This document shows, piece by piece, positions 1-9,396 of a stretch of 64,000 nucleotides of DNA. Source of the DNA: UBA5078 sp964538025 (GTDB taxonomy: Bacteria > Pseudomonadota > Gammaproteobacteria > Pseudomonadales > Pseudohongiellaceae); the NCBI GenBank assembly GCA_964538025.1, contig CAZICZ010000006.1, positions 124,001 to 188,000 on the forward strand. The letters are read 5' to 3'. The translations under genes and the position numbers were made by a program. Under the pieces are notes generated by a model. That model saw nothing but the letters and a program-made list of their open reading frames with translations, made no database searches and was not told the origin of the DNA. Within the stretch, counting starts at the first letter, position 1, and each line of letters begins with the position of its first letter.

Positions 1-1621
1 GGTAGCTCATGGAATGCCAGTCCTTGCCGCCAGCGCTGCTGGGGCACGCGGAGGTCCACTCATCCAGCTGTGCATTGATGATGTCGTCGCGGTAGGTCAC
101 CGCGCCGGTGACCGGGTCGATGTGGGTGAAGGCGTTCTGGAACACAGTCTCGGTGTATCCCAAAAATTCCCCCGTGACGCGGTCGTTCTTCCACAGAATG
201 CCGTACTTGCCGATCGAGAGCACCAGTTTGCGCCCATCCCTGTCGACCAGAACGCGCTCGAACACCTCGTCCAGATCGAGCGCTTCGCCGGGAACATGCT
301 GGAAGTGCCAGTTCAACTGCCCGGTGTTGATGTCCAGAGCGATGGTGGAGTTGGTGTACAGGCCGGCGTCATGAATCGACATATGCCGGCTGACAGGCAC
401 CCATGGCTTGGCCTGGGCGGTGCCCCAGTAGGTCAGCTGCAGTTCTGGATCGTAACTTCCCGTGATCCAGGTTTCCCCGCCCTTGCGGTACAGATTGTCG
501 AGTCCGCCCCAGGTGTCACCGCCCGGGTATTCTGCGTGCGCAACGGTGTTGAACTCCCACAGACGCTCACCGGTGTTGACGTCATGCGCCGTCATGTAGC
601 AGTTCTCGACGATGTAGGTGGCGCAACCGGCTTGTCCCATGATGATCTTGCCATCGGCCACGAGGGGGCCGCTGGAGTTGGAAAAGCCCTTGGCGGCATC
701 CGCAATCACCGTTTCCCAGATTTTCTCTCCGGTACGGGCATCGAGCGCCATCAGGCGGGCATCGGTGGTGGCATGAATGATCTTGTCGCCATAGATGGCA
801 ATGTTGCGCATGTCTTCACGCGTCTCGGAGCCGCCATGATGTTCCCAGATGAGTTCGCCGGTGGCCGCATCAAGCGCCTGAATGATGTTGCTGGTGTTGA
901 TCAGGTACATCACGCCGTTGTAGACAATCGGTGCGGGTTCGGACGCCCCTTCCACCATGTTCCACACCCATTCGAGCTTGAGGTTTTTCACATTGTCCCG
1001 GGTCACCTGATCCAGCGCGCTATAGCTCCAGGCCTGATAGTTGCCGCGCCACATCAGCCAGTTGGACGGGTCAGGGTTGCGCATCATCTCGTCCGTTAGC
1101 GGCACAAAGTTTTCGACGGTGCCTGCCACTGTCACCCCCACGGGAGCCTCAGCCCGGCGGGGAGCTTGTGGTGCTCCGGCATTCGCGACAGCGGCATTTC
1201 CCACCGCCGCGCCGATGAGCATCGCGGTATCTGCGTTCAGGGGTTGAGTGCCGGCCACGGCGCCATTGCTGGCCAGAATCTGCGCGACGATATTGCCGAC
1301 GCTTGCATCAGGCAGGGGGCTCGACGAGCCCGGCGGCATGGAGGATTTGATGTAGCGGAAAAGCTCCCCGGCACTGCGTCCCGACCAGCGCGTCATGAAG
1401 CCTGTGCCTGACAATGTCGGTGCCGTGGGAGTCCCCTCCAGATTGGCGCCATGACAGGCGGCGCAGGTGCTTTGAAACAGGCCGCTTCCTGCGGCCGCCT
1501 GGGCGGCAGTAAACGGTCCGGGCGTTTGGGCATTGGCCGTGCTTCCTGCGCTGATGCACAGAGCACTCAGGATGGCGAAGCCGAGGGGGGAGCGTGAGAA
1601 GCGAGCGGAAGTTGAAGTCAT
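1..1621 (-). CDS. Cytochrome c-PQQ-dependent dehydrogenase fusion (3' end outside window)
   Basis: Exported quinoprotein dehydrogenase, probably oxidising an alcohol or similar substrate in the periplasm and passing electrons to its own haem. Translating the minus strand from the ATG at 1621 gives about 540 open residues with no stop before the window edge. A signal peptide ends near residue 31 (ANAQ). A cytochrome c domain follows, with CAACH at residues 53-57 and an MPPG motif as likely Met ligand. From about residue 180 come propeller-type segments such as LDAATGELIWE, LDARTGEKIWE and LDINTGQLNW, typical of PQQ-ADH repeats. The haem domain is N-terminal, whereas classical type II alcohol dehydrogenases carry it C-terminally. 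A possible Shine-Dalgarno AGGTAGGA lies just upstream. The CHRD gene is 56 bp upstream on the same strand. Substrate unknown. Confidence 0.85.
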   Translation of the reverse strand, partial: MTSTSARFSRSPLGFAILSALCISAGSTANAQTPGPFTAAQAAAGSGLFQSTCAACHGANLEGTPTAPTLSGTGFMTRWSGRSAGELFRYIKSSMPPGSSSPLPDASVGNIVAQILASNGAVAGTQPLNADTAMLIGAAVGNAAVANAGAPQAPRRAEAPVGVTVAGTVENFVPLTDEMMRNPDPSNWLMWRGNYQAWSYSALDQVTRDNVKNLKLEWVWNMVEGASEPAPIVYNGVMYLINTSNIIQALDAATGELIWEHHGGSETREDMRNIAIYGDKIIHATTDARLMALDARTGEKIWETVIADAAKGFSNSSGPLVADGKIIMGQAGCATYIVENCYMTAHDVNTGERLWEFNTVAHAEYPGGDTWGGLDNLYRKGGETWITGSYDPELQLTYWGTAQAKPWVPVSRHMSIHDAGLYTNSTIALDINTGQLNWHFQHVPGEALDLDEVFERVLVDRDGRKLVLSIGKYGILWKNDRVTGEFLGYTETVFQNAFTHIDPVTGAVTYRDDIINAQLDEWTSACPSSAGGKDWHSMSY

Positions 1622-1677
1622 GGTCCTACCTGCACGTGTGGTGGTGGATGGGGATGGCAACGGGCAACGGAGTGGGG

Positions 1678-2118
1678 TCAGTGTGTGAGCCAGCCGCGCA
1701 GTTCGCCTTCGGGATTGCTTTCGCTGTGAATCTGCACATAAAGGCTTTCCGCATGCAGTGCCTGCACCTGTTCGGGAGTCAGGGTCAAGGTGCCACTGAT
1801 TGTGCCGGAACTCCCGCTACTGACGTCCAGTCGCAGGACGACAGGCCCGGGAATGGCCTTGGGGCCGAGGTGAATGTGCGCCATGGTGGCGGAGGAACTC
1901 ATGCCCTCGAAACTGCCGCTGACATTCAGTGTTGTGCCATTGAGAATGGCGCGCACCTGTCCCTGTCCGGTGATGGTATTGACGGTTTGCGCGGTTACCG
2001 GCATGGGGGAGAGGCGTCCATGAAGCTCGTTCATGTTCTGTGCGCTGGCGGCAAGACTGCTCAGGGTCAGCAGACACAGGAGCGATAATCGGTGCAGGAA
2101 ACGGGGCATATAGCGCAT
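1678..2118 (-). CDS. Exported CHRD-domain protein
   Basis: A 146-residue protein with a signal peptide (cleavage near SLAASAQ, residue 26) followed by a single CHRD domain. The diagnostic features are the AHIHLGP motif in the middle and the C-terminal YVQIHSESNPEGELRGWL segment. CHRD domains are immunoglobulin-like folds known from chordin; in bacteria they occur in secreted proteins of unknown role. It is co-directional with the cytochrome-PQQ dehydrogenase 56 bp downstream, so the two may share a transcript. Any link to the quinoprotein is inferred from position only. Confidence 0.85.
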   Translation of the reverse strand: MRYMPRFLHRLSLLCLLTLSSLAASAQNMNELHGRLSPMPVTAQTVNTITGQGQVRAILNGTTLNVSGSFEGMSSSATMAHIHLGPKAIPGPVVLRLDVSSGSSGTISGTLTLTPEQVQALHAESLYVQIHSESNPEGELRGWLTH

Positions 2119-2218
2119 GGAGAACCTCTCTTCTTCTTTTAGTGGGACGTCCCGTGGAGTATTCCAAGGTCCGGCTGATTATACCCAAGCGCGGCGCCCG
2201 GTCGAGCGCCGCCATTGC

Positions 2219-3841
2219 CTAGGGGTTGATCTGTTGTGGCGTCGCCGCGTCCAGCGATTTGATCAGGAAGGCCAGAAAGCGCGCCATGCGCTCGAGACCG
2301 GGTTCCGAAATCGCCTCGATCACCTCGCCGCTGGTGTGGTACAGCGGGGGAGCCTGCATGATCGTGATGATGGGGGCATCGATCGCCCGGTAGCCCCCTC
2401 CCTCGCCGCTGGCCATTGTCGAGGTGCCGGACACAAAATTCGGGCCGTAGGTTTGCACCCCGGTCACAAACAGCTGCTCGATGAATGGCGCACTATTGGT
2501 GATGCCTGCCACGATGGGAGCCTCGGCGGCATCGGTAGTGTATTCCCGGTAGCCATCCGCCGCCTCACTGCGGGCGGGTGAGAAATTGCGCTGGGCGACG
2601 TGCTCAATGTTCAGGGTGGCCACAGTGGCATCCGCCATCGCCGGGTTCATGCGGGCAAAATTGCTGGGGCCATTCATCCCCGGGGAGTGGTGTCCGGCAC
2701 TGGCGACAAAAATCAGGGTGCGGGAGGTCCGGTTCTCCGGCTTGGCGAAATGACGAGCCAGAGCCAGTTGCACGGCCATGCCGTCGCCATTGTCCCCCGC
2801 CCCGTCGAACCAGGCGTCGATATGCGCATTGATGATGAGTGCTTCATCGCTGTCGCGCCCGGGGATGACGCCAATACCGTTCTGTGCGCTCAGGCCGGTA
2901 TGCACTTTCGTCTCAAGCTGCAGATGGGCCTCCAGCAGCCCGCTCGTGCCGGCGACGGCAGCGCGGTCGAACACCCCTTTCAGGAAATGGCCGTCGCGGC
3001 CTCCGAGATTGAAGCAGGGTCCGCCGCAATTGCTGAAATCCTTGGCGCGCTCATTGCCGGGTAAATCGACGATGTTGATGACGGCAATCGCCCCACGCCG
3101 GAACATCTCCTGGGCATTGGGCACGGCAGTGTCTCGTTCAAATACCATGTGGGCCTGCGGCGTAATCTGCTGCACGGCGATTTTGCCGCGGACATCGATC
3201 TGTGCCAGTTCTGCCATGCTTCCCTTTCCGACATACACAAGAGACCCCTGCAAGCTGCCGCCAGGAATCTGGGAGGGCGACAGGGGCATGGCAGTCTCCA
3301 GCACGATGTCGCGGGATTGAGCGCCGAATTCAGATTTCCCGATCAGGCGCACTTCCCAGGATGTGGGCATCCAAAAACCGCCAGTGCCTTCCTGAGAAAA
3401 CGTCTGGATTTCCGTTGCAGGGATACCCGCGGTGCGGAATTCCTCAACCATCCATTCCACAGTGTCGACTGCCGACGGAAACCCGGAGACACGTCCCCAC
3501 AACTGGTCCGAACCCAGTTCTTTGGTCTCGCGGCTACGGTGGGAGAAGGAGACGGCTTTTTCAAGGTCTTGCCAGATGCGTGCACCGCTGAATTCCGTCC
3601 ATTGCTCTTCGCCTGCTGGCACGCGCGCCGGGGGCGGAGAGCGATCGCCCAGAATGGCCGGCAGTGTATGGGGCGTAAATGCCGGGGGAAGCGTCAGACC
3701 GAACCAGGGGCCGTTCGCGTCCTCTGCCGCATGCGCGGGCAGCAGCAAAAACAAAAGACTCACTGCGGCAAAAAGCCGCGTGTGACGTGACGACGTACAT
3801 CGAGCGACCTGGGAGGTGCACACGTGAATGAGGGAAGACAT
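2219..3841 (-). CDS. Exported M28-family metallopeptidase-like protein with altered active site
   Basis: A 540-residue exported protein of the zinc aminopeptidase M28 group. The ATG at 3841 is chosen because GGAG lies 7 nt upstream and a normal signal peptide follows (ending PAHAAED); the frame stays open further upstream to 4000. A PA-type insert domain (GSLVYVGKGS to AVINIVDLPG) precedes the peptidase fold. The ligand segments NAHIDAW, GDNGDG and C-terminal YHTSG are present. The segment that in M28 enzymes carries the catalytic and ligand Glu-Glu pair reads SAGHHSPGM here, and the later NLDM-type motif reads NIEH. It may therefore be a subfamily with different metal chemistry or a non-catalytic binding protein. 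It is divergent from the histidine kinase. Confidence 0.8.
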   Translation of the reverse strand: MSSLIHVCTSQVARCTSSRHTRLFAAVSLLFLLLPAHAAEDANGPWFGLTLPPAFTPHTLPAILGDRSPPPARVPAGEEQWTEFSGARIWQDLEKAVSFSHRSRETKELGSDQLWGRVSGFPSAVDTVEWMVEEFRTAGIPATEIQTFSQEGTGGFWMPTSWEVRLIGKSEFGAQSRDIVLETAMPLSPSQIPGGSLQGSLVYVGKGSMAELAQIDVRGKIAVQQITPQAHMVFERDTAVPNAQEMFRRGAIAVINIVDLPGNERAKDFSNCGGPCFNLGGRDGHFLKGVFDRAAVAGTSGLLEAHLQLETKVHTGLSAQNGIGVIPGRDSDEALIINAHIDAWFDGAGDNGDGMAVQLALARHFAKPENRTSRTLIFVASAGHHSPGMNGPSNFARMNPAMADATVATLNIEHVAQRNFSPARSEAADGYREYTTDAAEAPIVAGITNSAPFIEQLFVTGVQTYGPNFVSGTSTMASGEGGGYRAIDAPIITIMQAPPLYHTSGEVIEAISEPGLERMARFLAFLIKSLDAATPQQINP

Positions 3842-4160
3842 CCTGATACTCCAATTCATCCTGTTGTTATTGTGACGTGAACGGCCCGTTGACACACACT
3901 GCTGAGCAGATAACGGGCAGGTGATTATGGCGAGTTTACACGTATTCCACCAGATCACATGCGCCGACGTATATGTGCAGTTTGAACGAAAAATAGTCAA
4001 AAAAAGTTTAAAATTTAGACTCTTATGCTCAGCGATTGAACGACATTCTTAAACTCGCTATGGTCCAGCCCATGCACCTTGGGTACGCTCACGATTTCCA
4101 CTGCCAGCGATTGCGGCACTCACCTCTTGTTCAATTGGCTTCAACGAGCTCTCTTTCGCC
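3842..4160. other. Divergent intergenic region
   Basis: These 319 bases separate the divergent peptidase and histidine kinase genes. An AT-rich stretch at about 3980-4025 is the most likely promoter area. No convincing -35/-10 pair, operator repeat or RNA gene was recognised. Confidence 0.5.
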
Positions 4161-7100
4161 ATGACATCCGTCTTCCTGAGATCATTGATGAATGTTCTGG
4201 TGTCACTGTGGCTCGTGCTGCTGTCCCTCTCCGCCCTCGCCGTCGAACTCGAAGAAGGTTTGGGCGAAATTTCTCCCGGCGATTCATTGCGGATTGTGGA
4301 AGACGAGCGCGCCAACTGGATGCGGGAAGACGCGATTGAACGACTCGTGACGCAAGGGCAGGACTGGACTTCGCGCGGATTCCCCTCGCTGGGGTATAGC
4401 GATTCCGCCTTCTGGGCCTCTATCGCTGTGGAAAATAGCTTCAGCAGCGACCAGACCTGGCTCTTGAAAATGAAATTTTCTTCCACGGACCGCATCGATT
4501 TCTATTACCAGGATCGCACTGGCGCGTGGATACAAAAAAGTGCAGGCGACACCCTGCCGTTTGATGAGAGGGAGATCAAACATCATTCGATCATCTTTCA
4601 GTTTCCCGTCTACGCCTCCACCCAGCAGATGCTCTATTTCCGGGTGCAAAGCAAAGGGTCCATCCAGCTTCCGCTGTACCTGAGTAGCCTCAGTGATTTT
4701 CAGCTGGAATCAAAAAACGAATTTTTCTGGATCGGCCTGTATTACGGCTTGTTGATGATCATCGCGCTGTACAGTTTCTTTATCTGGGTCACCAGTAAAG
4801 ACAACAGCTACCTTTATTACGTGTTGTTCATCATTTTCAGCGGACTGTTTTCCTTTTCGTTCCAGGGGCTCGCGTTTCAATATCTGTGGCCTGACAGTCC
4901 CTACTGGGCTAACCGCAGCATCATGGCTTTCATTGGCCTGGCCTCGGCCACGGGCCTGATGTTTGTGCGCTCGTTTATCGAATTGCGGATTTACCAGAGT
5001 TTCCTCGATGATCTTCTGCGGTTTGCCGTGTATGTCTCGCTAGCCTATGGCATTGGGTCGCTTGTGTTGCCCTACGGATTCCTGGTGTTCCTGATGAACG
5101 TCGTCGCTACTGCCGATCTGATCGTGGTCAGTCTCGCGACATGGAGCGTCGCAAAGCAGGGCTATCGACCTGCGCATTTTTTCCTGACGGCGTGGTCCGT
5201 CATGCTGCTCGGGTTTCTTGTGGAGCTGATTCAACGCATGGGAGTCAATATGCCTCCGGTGGTCAGTTATCACAGTATTCAGCTTTCGATGGCATTGAGT
5301 GTGGTGATTCTTTCGCTTGGTCTCGGGGATCGCATTAATTCCCTGCTTAAGGAATATACCTTTGTGCAGAGCGACATGATCAAGGCTAATCAGCTGAAGA
5401 TTGAGGCGCTACAGAAGGCGGACGACGTCAAAGAAGAATTCATTGCGAATGTTTCCCACGAATTGCGCACCCCCTTGACGGGCATTATCGGCCTCTCTGA
5501 AATTATTCTCGAAAAGAGTGGGGGAACACTCGACGATTCTGCGCGAGAAAATCTCAACATGATTCGGATCAGCGGACAGCGTCTGGCGAATCTTGTGAAT
5601 GATGTCATCGATTTTTCAGCCATTAAAAATGGGCATCTCGAGCTTCACAAAAAACCGGTAGATCTCAAAAACATCTGCATTCTGGTGAACAAGATGTGCC
5701 GCCCCCTGATTGGCGAAAAACCAATCCAGCTGGCCGAAAATTTTCCTTCCGAACCTGTCATCGTGATGGGCGATGAAGATCGTCTGCAACAGATTCTGTT
5801 TAATCTGGTATCGAATGCGATCAAGTTTACACAGCGTGGCTGGGTGGCGGTTTCCATTGAAATAATCGATATCGATGCGCGGGTGATGGTGAAGGACACC
5901 GGGATCGGCATCTCGAAAGATCAGCAGTCCAGAATCTTTAACCGGTTTTATCAAGTGGATTCGGCGGCGAGCCGCGAAGAGGGAGGCACCGGCCTCGGGC
6001 TGGCCATCTCGCAGAAACTGGTGGAACTGCATGGCACGGAAATTATTCTGCGCAGTAATCCCGGCGAAGGGTCGACCTTCTACTTCGATTTGCCCCTCCT
6101 GAGTGAGAAGGAGCGGCTCGCGGCCAGCAAGCAGAGCTCCGCGAGAAAGCTGGAAATACCGCTTGCAGAGAAGCCGACTGTCCTGGTGGGAGGCGGGACT
6201 CCCATTGTGGACCGCCGCAACCGGGAAGAGCGTGAGGACACTCTGCCGACACCGGCGATGCCAGTGCTCGGAAAACGGCGCAACATTCTGGTGGTGGATG
6301 ATGAGTTCCTGAATGTGCGCATCGTCAAGGAGCACCTGTCCGGCCTGTACGACATTGACAGTGCACTCAGTGGCCACGATGCCCTCATGATGATGCAGCA
6401 GCACAAGCCGGACCTTGTGATCCTCGACCTCATGATGCCCATCATGACGGGCTTCGAGCTGTGTCAGCGCATTCGCGAAAAATACAGTATGGACGAGTTG
6501 CCGATTGTCATTCTGACAGCCAAAAACCGCGTCGAGGATCTCGTCAAAGGCCTCAATCTGGGAGCGAACGATTACATCAGAAAACCGTTCAGCAAAGAGG
6601 AGCTCAAGGTCCGCGTGGGCAAGCAGTTCGAGATGTTGCATCTGCTGGACGTTCGCCAGGAAAACCAGCGCCTGAACTGGCAACTGCAGAAATATCAGGA
6701 ATCCGAGCGCAAATTGCGCGAACGCGAAACGCGCTTTGCCAAGATGCTCGACGTGACCGGCGATGCGCTGGTCTCGATAGATGATAGTGGTGAGGTGACG
6801 TATATCAACAAGGCCGCCGAGGAATTGCTTCGCTTGCGTGCCGATGATTTTCAGGGACATCACATTCACGAGCTGGCGCAGCGACTCGAGCTGATTTGCA
6901 ACGGCATCACGGAGGTAATGGGGTTCCCGTTCAAGGAGTCCGTGATTTCCTCGACAGAAGAGCCGAGTTACTTCAGTTTTGGTATCCGTCAGCCGGATGC
7001 AGACCCTGCACAAGAAGAGCGTGTTCGTGTGTGTGTGCTTCCGCTGAGCCTGGATCAGGAATTTTTCCTGCTGATGTTCCAGCGCGAAGTGTCCGCGCAG

Positions 7101-7640
7101 GAGATGGAAGAAGACGACAGTACCCTCAGAGGCTCTCTGCCCCGACTCATTGATCAGATAAATCGCAATGTGGAGCGCACGCAGGTGTTATCCGAATATC
7201 TGGCCCGCATCACGCCAGAGGATCTGCAAAAGCATAAGCATCTGTTCTCTGATCTCGAGAGTGTCGACCGCATCATCCAGAACATGTCCAGCAGTTTGCC
7301 GCGTGATGAGGATGACGAACAACAGTTCCGCGAAGCACTCGTGAAGCTGATGCAGGATTGTCACTATTACTGGCAGAAGGTCACTGGCGAATCCATCATC
7401 GAGCTTGCCGAAAAGAGCCGCATCTGGAGTGTGAGCATTGACAATGGCCGCCTTCGCACGCGTTCCATGAACCGCTATCTCTCGATCGACAAGTTGCCTA
7501 GCAATCCACGATGGCGCCAGGTCGCCCGAACGGCCTACTTTGTCCTCTCCAAAGTCTCGCATGATCCCGAGGCCAAGAGTGCACTGGAGAAGTCTGTTGC
7601 CCGTCTGCAGGACATCGTCGAGTCCAAGGCACTCAACTAA
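4161..7640 (+). CDS. Hybrid sensor histidine kinase with 7TMR-DISM sensor, receiver and PAS domains
   Basis: A 1159-residue membrane signalling protein. After a signal-type segment (residues 1-28) there is a periplasmic 7TMR-DISMED2-like domain, then about seven hydrophobic helices (roughly 185-390), as in 7TMR-DISM receptors that sense extracellular ligands. A short coiled coil leads to HisKA, with phospho-acceptor His433 in SHELRTPLTG. The HATPase_c domain shows N, G1 (DTGIGI) and G2 (GTGLGLAI) motifs. A receiver domain follows, with acidic pair VVDDE and phospho-acceptor Asp756 in LDLMMP. A PAS domain (about 855-960) and a helical tail complete it. No HPt domain is visible, so a separate phosphotransfer partner is likely. 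ATG 4188 is an equally plausible start; neither has a strong ribosome-binding site. Ligand unknown. Confidence 0.9.
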   Translation: MTSVFLRSLMNVLVSLWLVLLSLSALAVELEEGLGEISPGDSLRIVEDERANWMREDAIERLVTQGQDWTSRGFPSLGYSDSAFWASIAVENSFSSDQTWLLKMKFSSTDRIDFYYQDRTGAWIQKSAGDTLPFDEREIKHHSIIFQFPVYASTQQMLYFRVQSKGSIQLPLYLSSLSDFQLESKNEFFWIGLYYGLLMIIALYSFFIWVTSKDNSYLYYVLFIIFSGLFSFSFQGLAFQYLWPDSPYWANRSIMAFIGLASATGLMFVRSFIELRIYQSFLDDLLRFAVYVSLAYGIGSLVLPYGFLVFLMNVVATADLIVVSLATWSVAKQGYRPAHFFLTAWSVMLLGFLVELIQRMGVNMPPVVSYHSIQLSMALSVVILSLGLGDRINSLLKEYTFVQSDMIKANQLKIEALQKADDVKEEFIANVSHELRTPLTGIIGLSEIILEKSGGTLDDSARENLNMIRISGQRLANLVNDVIDFSAIKNGHLELHKKPVDLKNICILVNKMCRPLIGEKPIQLAENFPSEPVIVMGDEDRLQQILFNLVSNAIKFTQRGWVAVSIEIIDIDARVMVKDTGIGISKDQQSRIFNRFYQVDSAASREEGGTGLGLAISQKLVELHGTEIILRSNPGEGSTFYFDLPLLSEKERLAASKQSSARKLEIPLAEKPTVLVGGGTPIVDRRNREEREDTLPTPAMPVLGKRRNILVVDDEFLNVRIVKEHLSGLYDIDSALSGHDALMMMQQHKPDLVILDLMMPIMTGFELCQRIREKYSMDELPIVILTAKNRVEDLVKGLNLGANDYIRKPFSKEELKVRVGKQFEMLHLLDVRQENQRLNWQLQKYQESERKLRERETRFAKMLDVTGDALVSIDDSGEVTYINKAAEELLRLRADDFQGHHIHELAQRLELICNGITEVMGFPFKESVISSTEEPSYFSFGIRQPDADPAQEERVRVCVLPLSLDQEFFLLMFQREVSAQEMEEDDSTLRGSLPRLIDQINRNVERTQVLSEYLARITPEDLQKHKHLFSDLESVDRIIQNMSSSLPRDEDDEQQFREALVKLMQDCHYYWQKVTGESIIELAEKSRIWSVSIDNGRLRTRSMNRYLSIDKLPSNPRWRQVARTAYFVLSKVSHDPEAKSALEKSVARLQDIVESKALN

Positions 7641-7669
7641 GTCGTTTTAACCGATTCGCAGGAGCCCGC

Positions 7670-8509
7670 ATGAGTCTGGAAAAGAGCGCCTCTGTTCACT
7701 GTTTTGGTGGCGAGCAAGCCCGCTTTCACCACGACTCCGATGTGCTCGCCTGTCGTATGAACTTCTCAGTCTTTTTCCCGCCGGATTTCTCGGAAGACTC
7801 TCCGGTACTGTACTGGTTATCCGGCCTTACCTGCACCGATGAGAACTTTGCGCAGAAGGCGGGTGCCCAGCGGACCGCAGCTGCCTTGGGGATGGCCATC
7901 GTGATGCCTGATACCAGCCCCCGCGGAGAAGGTGTGCCCGATGCTCCTGACGGAGCCTATGACCTGGGGCTGAGCGCGGGGTTTTATGTCAATGCCACCC
8001 GCGCCCCATGGGCAGCCCATTACCGCATGTACGACTACATCGTGGAGGAGCTGCCCGCTCTGGTGGAGCGTGAGCTGCGCATCAATCCCGTGCGCAGAGC
8101 GCTGTGCGGACATTCCATGGGCGGACACGGCGCCCTGATGATTGCCCTGCGTAATCCTCAGCGCTATGCCAGCGTGTCGGCGTTTGCCCCGATTGCCGCG
8201 CCGTCGCGCTGCCCATGGGGACAAAAGGCCTTCGCCGCCTACCTCGGAAGCGACCATGCCCAGTGGGCGAACTACGACGCTTCCCAGCTGGTCGCCCGCG
8301 CGACACAGCGATTGCCCATGCTGATCGATCAGGGCGATGCGGACCAGTTCCTCCACGATCAGCTTTATCTCCCGACGTTTCTGGAGGCGGCGCAGTCCTC
8401 GGGTTACCCGGTGGAGGTGCGGCGGCGCGTCGGATACGATCACGGGTATTACTACATCGCGACATTCATCGATGAACATCTGCAGTTTCACGCCAGGCAT
8501 TTACGCTAA
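7670..8509 (+). CDS. fghA: S-formylglutathione hydrolase
   Basis: Hydrolyses S-formylglutathione to formate and glutathione, the second step of glutathione-dependent formaldehyde detoxification, in the cytoplasm. The 279-residue length and alpha/beta-hydrolase (esterase D) layout match the family. The nucleophile is Ser149 in GHSMGGHG, the acid lies in DQGDADQF and the base in DHGYYY. The oxyanion segment WLSGLTCTDEN and the region GFYVNATRAPWAAHYRMYDY are characteristic. AGGAG lies a few bases before the ATG. The usual partner, glutathione-dependent formaldehyde dehydrogenase (adhC), is not adjacent; the gene follows the kinase by 29 bp and precedes the pirin by 35 bp. Confidence 0.93.
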   Translation: MSLEKSASVHCFGGEQARFHHDSDVLACRMNFSVFFPPDFSEDSPVLYWLSGLTCTDENFAQKAGAQRTAAALGMAIVMPDTSPRGEGVPDAPDGAYDLGLSAGFYVNATRAPWAAHYRMYDYIVEELPALVERELRINPVRRALCGHSMGGHGALMIALRNPQRYASVSAFAPIAAPSRCPWGQKAFAAYLGSDHAQWANYDASQLVARATQRLPMLIDQGDADQFLHDQLYLPTFLEAAQSSGYPVEVRRRVGYDHGYYYIATFIDEHLQFHARHLR

Positions 8510-8544
8510 GCCGACGTGACCTGGCCCTGCATGAGGTGCCTCCC

Positions 8545-9396
8545 ATGGTGGTCATTACCCCCCGGACAAAAGACATGGGCTTCCCCGTCAGGCGCCTGTT
8601 GCCGGCGCAGGTCCAGCAGCGCGTGGGCCCCTTTATTTTTCTGGATCACATGGGCCCGGCCGTTTTTGAGGCGGGCACTCGCGCGGGAGATGTGCGTCCC
8701 CATCCGCATATTGGGCTGGCCACCGTGACCTATCTGTTGACAGGCGCCATGATGCACAGGGATAGCCTGGGGAGCGTCCAGCGCATCGAGCCCGGGGCAA
8801 TCAATCTGATGACCGCAGGCAGCGGCATTGTGCATTCCGAGCGCATGCCCGAGGACATTCGGGCACAGGGCATCGCCGTGGAAAGCCTGCAAACTTGGCT
8901 GGCACTGCCGGTGGAGGCCGAAGAAACCGCCCCCACGTTTGTCCATACGCCTGCCCATGAGTTGCCCCTTCATGAGCTTGATGGCGGGACCCTGCGGGTG
9001 CTGATCGGTGAGGTGGCCGGACAACGCTCTCCCGTGATGACGCACTCCGTGACAAGCTTTATCGATATCAGCCTTGCGCCCTGGGCGACCTACCAGCTTC
9101 GATTGCCGGGGCAGGAGCTTGCTGTGTACGTCGTGAAAGGGGATGTCCTGTTCAACGAGACCCAGCTCCAGACTCACACTCTGGGCGTGGGGGACGACAC
9201 GGTGAGCCTGAGGACGGGGAATCAGGGGTGCAGGCTTATGCTTCTGGGAGGAGAACCCTTGGCTGGAGTTCGGCGCATTCGCTGGAATTTTGTGTCATCC
9301 CGGGCAGAGCGCATCACACAGGCGGAACAGGCGTGGGAGCAGGGACGCTTCGCTTGCGTGCCCGGCGAAACCGACGTCCTGCCACTGCCACGCTGA
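8545..9396 (+). CDS. Pirin family protein
   Basis: A bicupin of 283 residues. The N-terminal cupin shows the pirin metal-binding motif: HPHIGLATVTYLL with downstream HSER (TAGSGIVHSERMPED), which supplies the His and Glu ligands for Fe(II). Bacterial pirins have been described as quercetin dioxygenases or as metabolic regulators, so the function here is open. The ATG at 8545 is preferred over the in-frame GTG at 8536 because GAGG sits 8 nt before it. It is co-directional with fghA and ends directly against the convergent UbiA-HAD gene, with no intergenic base. Confidence 0.88.
   Translation: MVVITPRTKDMGFPVRRLLPAQVQQRVGPFIFLDHMGPAVFEAGTRAGDVRPHPHIGLATVTYLLTGAMMHRDSLGSVQRIEPGAINLMTAGSGIVHSERMPEDIRAQGIAVESLQTWLALPVEAEETAPTFVHTPAHELPLHELDGGTLRVLIGEVAGQRSPVMTHSVTSFIDISLAPWATYQLRLPGQELAVYVVKGDVLFNETQLQTHTLGVGDDTVSLRTGNQGCRLMLLGGEPLAGVRRIRWNFVSSRAERITQAEQAWEQGRFACVPGETDVLPLPR

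Noticed and set aside
14..1099. 361-codon plus-strand frame at the window start
   Set aside because: It is antisense to the PQQ-dehydrogenase propeller; the minus strand gives clear quinoprotein motifs.
5616..7013. 465-codon open frame antisense to the histidine kinase
   Set aside because: It lies wholly within the kinase gene, whose domains are unambiguous; the translation resembles no family and has no ribosome-binding site.
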